A stretch of DNA of 64,000 bases from assembly GCA_035541875.1 (NCBI GenBank), contig DATKML010000057.1, forward strand, positions 36,745 through 100,744, read 5' to 3'. Positions 61,468 through 64,000 of the stretch are shown here, piece by piece (positions within the stretch are counted from its first letter, which is position 1; every line of letters begins with the position of its first letter). The DNA comes from JAJPHI01 sp035541875. Lineage in GTDB: Bacteria > Desulfobacterota > Binatia > Binatales > Binataceae. A program made the position numbers and the translations under genes. Below the pieces are notes generated by a model. That model was not told where the DNA came from, ran no database searches, and was given only the letters and a program-made list of their open reading frames with translations.

Positions 61468-61977
61468 ATGATCGTTCCCTCGTTCAACATCGTCCTCGTC
61501 CGGCCCGAGATTCCGCAAAATACCGGCTCTATTGCGCGATCGGTCGCGGCGACCAAAGCACGCCTGCATCTGGTGGGGCCGCTCGGCTTTTCGCTTGAAG
61601 ATCGCTACTTGAGGCGCGCCGGGCTCGATTACTGGCCATTTGTCGATTTGCGCACTTATGAAGATTGGGCGGCCTTCGACGCGATCCATCGCTCTATCGA
61701 GGCGACCAACTTCAAATACTTCTCGGTGCGGGGCGAAAAATCCTACCATCAGGCGGATTATGTGCCCGGCGATTTCCTTGTTTTCGGCAGCGAGACCAAG
61801 GGCCTCGGAGCGCAGTTCCTGCAAGGTCGCGAAGCTGCGACTTATCGTATCCCGATCTTCGAGCCCGGCGTGCGCAGCCTGAATCTGTCGAACGCTGTAT
61901 CGATCGTGTTGTACGAAGCGATGCGCTCCTGCGGGATACTGGTCGCGGGCGCGCGACCACGGCAAGACGCCGGTTAG
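61468..61977 (+). CDS. trmL: tRNA (cytidine(34)-2'-O)-methyltransferase
   Basis: SPOUT-class methyltransferase of 169 residues modifying the wobble base of certain leucine tRNAs. VRPEIPQNTGSIARSVAAT, FGSETKGLG, and IPIFEPGVRSLNLSNAVSIVLYEAMR form the deep trefoil knot and SAM-binding loop. Together with dtd it suggests a small translation-fidelity operon. Confidence 0.95.
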   Translation: MIVPSFNIVLVRPEIPQNTGSIARSVAATKARLHLVGPLGFSLEDRYLRRAGLDYWPFVDLRTYEDWAAFDAIHRSIEATNFKYFSVRGEKSYHQADYVPGDFLVFGSETKGLGAQFLQGREAATYRIPIFEPGVRSLNLSNAVSIVLYEAMRSCGILVAGARPRQDAG

Positions 61978-61988
61978 TGATGCTGCGC

Positions 61989-62711
61989 TTACGGAGAAGC
62001 GCCGACAACTGGTGTTCGCACCGTGAAGGGAAGTCCGTAGCGTGGGTCGAAGACAGCGATACGCAAGCAAGAGAGATTACTCGCGGGAAAGTAGACGAAG
62101 CCTTGATTAGCGGGGCCGGTCTGGTCGGAACCCAACGAGACACTACGGATTATCGCCATGCGTCGCGCGTCAGGGGAGGCGGCATAGTAGGCCGTCTTTA
62201 CCGTAGCGGCTACTATTCCTATCGCGGCGCCGAGCGCGGCTCCAACCACGGGCATTGCAATTATCTCGAGACCGGTTCCAGAGCCCATCCCTTGCAATGC
62301 GCCTTGGAGCGCTGCCGCCGGGATCGAAGCGACACCGCCCGCGGCGGTCAGAGCCAAGCGATGCAGTTCACTCTCATCGCTGACGGTGGCCAGAAGTTTA
62401 TCGGATCCGCCGGCTGCCTCAGCGGCTTGGTCGGCATCGATCGTTCGTACCATCGAGCCGTCGGGAGTCATTCCCACGATACCTTCGGGCCGCAGATACG
62501 TCGCCACTCCGTCACTACGTGTCAGATAGATAAAAACCGGAAGCGTCTTTCCCACCGGAGGAAGGGCAAGCGCGGTGCCGGTGACTTCAGGCGACTTAGG
62601 CTGTTCCGGTGGCGCGGATGTCCCACAGCCAACGGCGAGCAACAAAGACAATTGCGTTGCGATTTTGGAGAGCGGGAAAAGCCGACGGATCGTTTTTAGA
62701 GCCGTCATCAT
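61989..62711 (-). CDS. glycine-zipper lipoprotein, copy 1
   Basis: A 240-residue predicted lipoprotein: the lipobox region SLLLAVGC places the Cys near residue 29. The central part has GGSDKLLATVSDESELHRL, then a glycine zipper (VVGAALGAAIGIVAATV) and AYYAASPDARRM, ending QGFVYFPASNLSCLRIAVF. The same blocks, in the same order, occur in the protein starting beyond 64000. No named family is recognised. It is the last gene of a three-gene operon with 4-nt overlaps. Confidence 0.8.
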   Translation of the reverse strand: MMTALKTIRRLFPLSKIATQLSLLLAVGCGTSAPPEQPKSPEVTGTALALPPVGKTLPVFIYLTRSDGVATYLRPEGIVGMTPDGSMVRTIDADQAAEAAGGSDKLLATVSDESELHRLALTAAGGVASIPAAALQGALQGMGSGTGLEIIAMPVVGAALGAAIGIVAATVKTAYYAASPDARRMAIIRSVSLGSDQTGPANQGFVYFPASNLSCLRIAVFDPRYGLPFTVRTPVVGASP

Positions 62712-63475
62712 TGAATCTGCGGTTGAGTTGTAGGTCTAGCCGTTGGTGTTGCGAGAGGCGACTTCGGTCCGCTGACGCGAGTCGGAGTGATACTCGCCAT
62801 AAAGCTCTCATCGGCGATCATGTTCGTCACCGCCCGAGTGATCGCCTCGTTGACGTTGGCGAGCTGTTCTTGAGCCCACCCCGCGCCGAAGGTCTTCTGG
62901 AAAACCTTGGTTGTCGGCTCCTGGCTTCTCTCGGCAAAACTCTTCGATGGTATGTAGGCCGCATAACTGCGGAGAGCGACCTGGTGGCCTCGAGCATCGG
63001 TCACGAGACTCTCGATTTCCGCATTTGCCGCGAAGGGTGAGAAGCTCAAAAATGGTGAAGTCTGCGCTGAGATCAAGGTTAGCTGCAGGACTAGAGCCCT
63101 ATCATCCGCCGCGGTTCCGACTTGGATTGGTTGCGCGTTCACGCCCTTGGCGGTGAGTTGCGCAGTGGCCTGGAAGTTGAGGAAATCGATAAGTTCGTTC
63201 CCGATTACGACCTTGTAGTACTTTGGTCCGAAGAAACCACTCTTCCAATACCAGCCAATCATGTTGTTCAAACGCTCATCTCTTGACGGCTTGAGATAGA
63301 GCTTCAGGGCGGCAGCGGTCAGATTGTTTGGCGTGATCTCTAAGGTTGGTTCATGGACCTCGACCTCGCGTATTGAAGCACACGAGGCAAGCAACCCTAA
63401 GACGCATATAACGGCAGTCTGACGCAGACCAAAATTAAGGAATTGACAGGCAGTTTTCCGAATAGTTTGCTTCAC
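62708..63475 (-). CDS. hypothetical lipoprotein between the two glycine-zipper proteins
   Basis: A 255-residue predicted lipoprotein with lipobox VLGLLASC (Cys near residue 32). The mature part has EPTLEITPNNLTAAALKLYLKP, a mixed alpha/beta region with ALVLQLTLISAQTSPFLSFSPFAANAEIESLVTDARGHQVALRSYAAYIPS, and a Pro/Thr/Ser-rich tail. It resembles YajG/LpoB-like lipoproteins in general layout only. It overlaps both neighbouring genes by 4 nt, so the three are translationally coupled. Confidence 0.78.
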   Translation of the reverse strand: MKQTIRKTACQFLNFGLRQTAVICVLGLLASCASIREVEVHEPTLEITPNNLTAAALKLYLKPSRDERLNNMIGWYWKSGFFGPKYYKVVIGNELIDFLNFQATAQLTAKGVNAQPIQVGTAADDRALVLQLTLISAQTSPFLSFSPFAANAEIESLVTDARGHQVALRSYAAYIPSKSFAERSQEPTTKVFQKTFGAGWAQEQLANVNEAITRAVTNMIADESFMASITPTRVSGPKSPLATPTARPTTQPQIQ

Positions 63476-64000
63476 GGAATCTTCACAGGGGTTTGGCCGG
63501 GGCCGGGCAGCTTGCCGACCACGACTGGGACATCGATCGTCTGGAGATGCTTGGTTGGCGCATCTTCGACCGTCAGGCGGACGAACTTGTATTTGTCGGG
63601 CGGAAGAAAAACATAGCCCTGAAGCGGGGTTGTATCTTTATCGTCGGGGAGCGCCACGTCTTCAAGCATCCCCATCCGACGTGCCTCGCCCGAGGCGCTG
63701 TAATAAGTTGCCTCGCCGAGAGCACCGACCAAACCAACTGCCGCTCCGATGGCCGTACCAGCGGCACAGAGCGCTACACCGCCAGCCATAATCATCAGAC
63801 CAGCTCGAGTATCGTAGGCGTTGGACGAGGGTCGGCTGGCACCTTCAGCTCCAACGCCAACGAGTACCAGCCCAGGCACGCATCCGATCGCAGTCCCGAC
63901 GCTGGTTGGTCTTTTAAAGCCAACCCCCGCCTGCTTGCCGATATGTTCCATCTCGGTCTCGTTTGAGAGCACTGCGAGCAGCTTGTCGATACCGCCGGCG
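63472..64000 (-). CDS. glycine-zipper protein, copy 2 (5' partial)
   Basis: The frame runs through the right edge: codons up to 63999 encode AGGIDKLLAVLSNETEMEH, which matches GGSDKLLATVSDESELH in the copy at 61989-62711, so the GTG at 63972 is internal. It continues with the glycine zipper AAGTAIGAAVGLVGALGEATYYSASGEARRMGML and LQGYVFLPPDKYKFVRLTVEDAP. The true start, and any signal peptide or lipobox, lies outside the window. A paralogue of the gene at 61989-62711. Confidence 0.85.
   Translation of the reverse strand, partial: AGGIDKLLAVLSNETEMEHIGKQAGVGFKRPTSVGTAIGCVPGLVLVGVGAEGASRPSSNAYDTRAGLMIMAGGVALCAAGTAIGAAVGLVGALGEATYYSASGEARRMGMLEDVALPDDKDTTPLQGYVFLPPDKYKFVRLTVEDAPTKHLQTIDVPVVVGKLPGPGQTPVKIP

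Noticed and set aside
1..64000. tRNA, rRNA, CRISPR and insertion sequence signatures
   Set aside because: I looked for repeated direct-repeat arrays, transposase motifs and tRNA-like folds in the gaps and saw none. Short or divergent RNA genes could still be missed without a covariance search.

Overview
The window is a densely packed chromosomal segment of a Gram-negative, GC-rich (roughly 58-60% by eye) bacterium. It carries about 70 genes, and I saw no rRNA, tRNA, CRISPR array or insertion sequence. A Gram-negative envelope is shown by a complete Mla lipid-transport operon, lipoproteins and Lgt. Respiration is shown by NuoM/NuoN and a CcsA-type cytochrome c assembly protein. Several features point to a deltaproteobacterial or Binatota-like soil lineage: the order obgE-proB-proA-nadD-rsfS, the ccsA-hemA-hemC-cobA/hemD-hemB cluster, two luciferase-like (F420/flavin) oxidoreductases, a CofC-like F420 enzyme, several SnoaL/NTF2-fold proteins and an acetamidase. 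This placement is an inference from gene content, not a phylogeny.

Layout. 1-2.8 kb: end of a nuo operon. 3-14 kb: mixed metabolic and envelope genes (APC transporter, iron alcohol dehydrogenase, L,D-transpeptidase, two flavin-reductase-like proteins, glycosyltransferase, TPR protein, D,D-carboxypeptidase, CobB/CbiA, HemQ), together with Ala/Pro/Ser-rich small exported proteins and a very basic 42-residue protein. 14.9-23.7 kb: the leftward operon obgE-proB-proA-nadD-rsfS and, upstream of it, rplU-rpmA. In between lie two LLM genes, a cupin-like gene and an orphan Phd antitoxin, and a decayed duplicate of the obgE 5' end flanks the antitoxin. 23.8-30.7 kb: SufT, a DEDD-exonuclease/UvrC-like nuclease, an acetamidase, an epoxide-hydrolase-like protein, a two-component system and a MaoC hydratase. 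30.8-34.5 kb: mlaE-F-D-C-A. 34.5-37.7 kb: CofC, a TPR-SH3 lipoprotein, an epimerase and DUF192. 37.8-44.4 kb: tetrapyrrole synthesis from glutamyl-tRNA to uroporphyrinogen III, precorrin-2 and siroheme. 44.4-49.4 kb: an Fe-S protein, a REC-Hpt protein, a decayed CpaE-like ATPase, a long MscS-family channel and a small membrane protein. 49.5-60.5 kb: RecD2, envelope proteins, TlyA, XseA/XseB, CtpA, TlpA and Lgt. 60.5-62 kb: dtd, DUF1285 and trmL. 62-64 kb: a three-gene exported-protein operon containing two glycine-zipper paralogues, running off the window end.

How the genes fit together. The clearest pathway is tetrapyrrole synthesis (HemA, HemC, HemD, HemB, CobA, the siroheme synthase domain). 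HemQ and CobB about 24 kb away belong to the later heme and cobalamin branches. CofC, the LLM proteins and the flavin-reductase-fold proteins suggest F420/flavin redox chemistry. Envelope maintenance is represented by Mla, Lgt, the L,D-transpeptidase, the D,D-carboxypeptidase, CtpA, the LysM protein and MscS.

The most unusual features are the phd/obgE duplication scar, the glycine-zipper operon at the right edge, the short basic protein, the decayed CpaE gene beside a REC-Hpt protein, and an MlaA without a lipobox cysteine.
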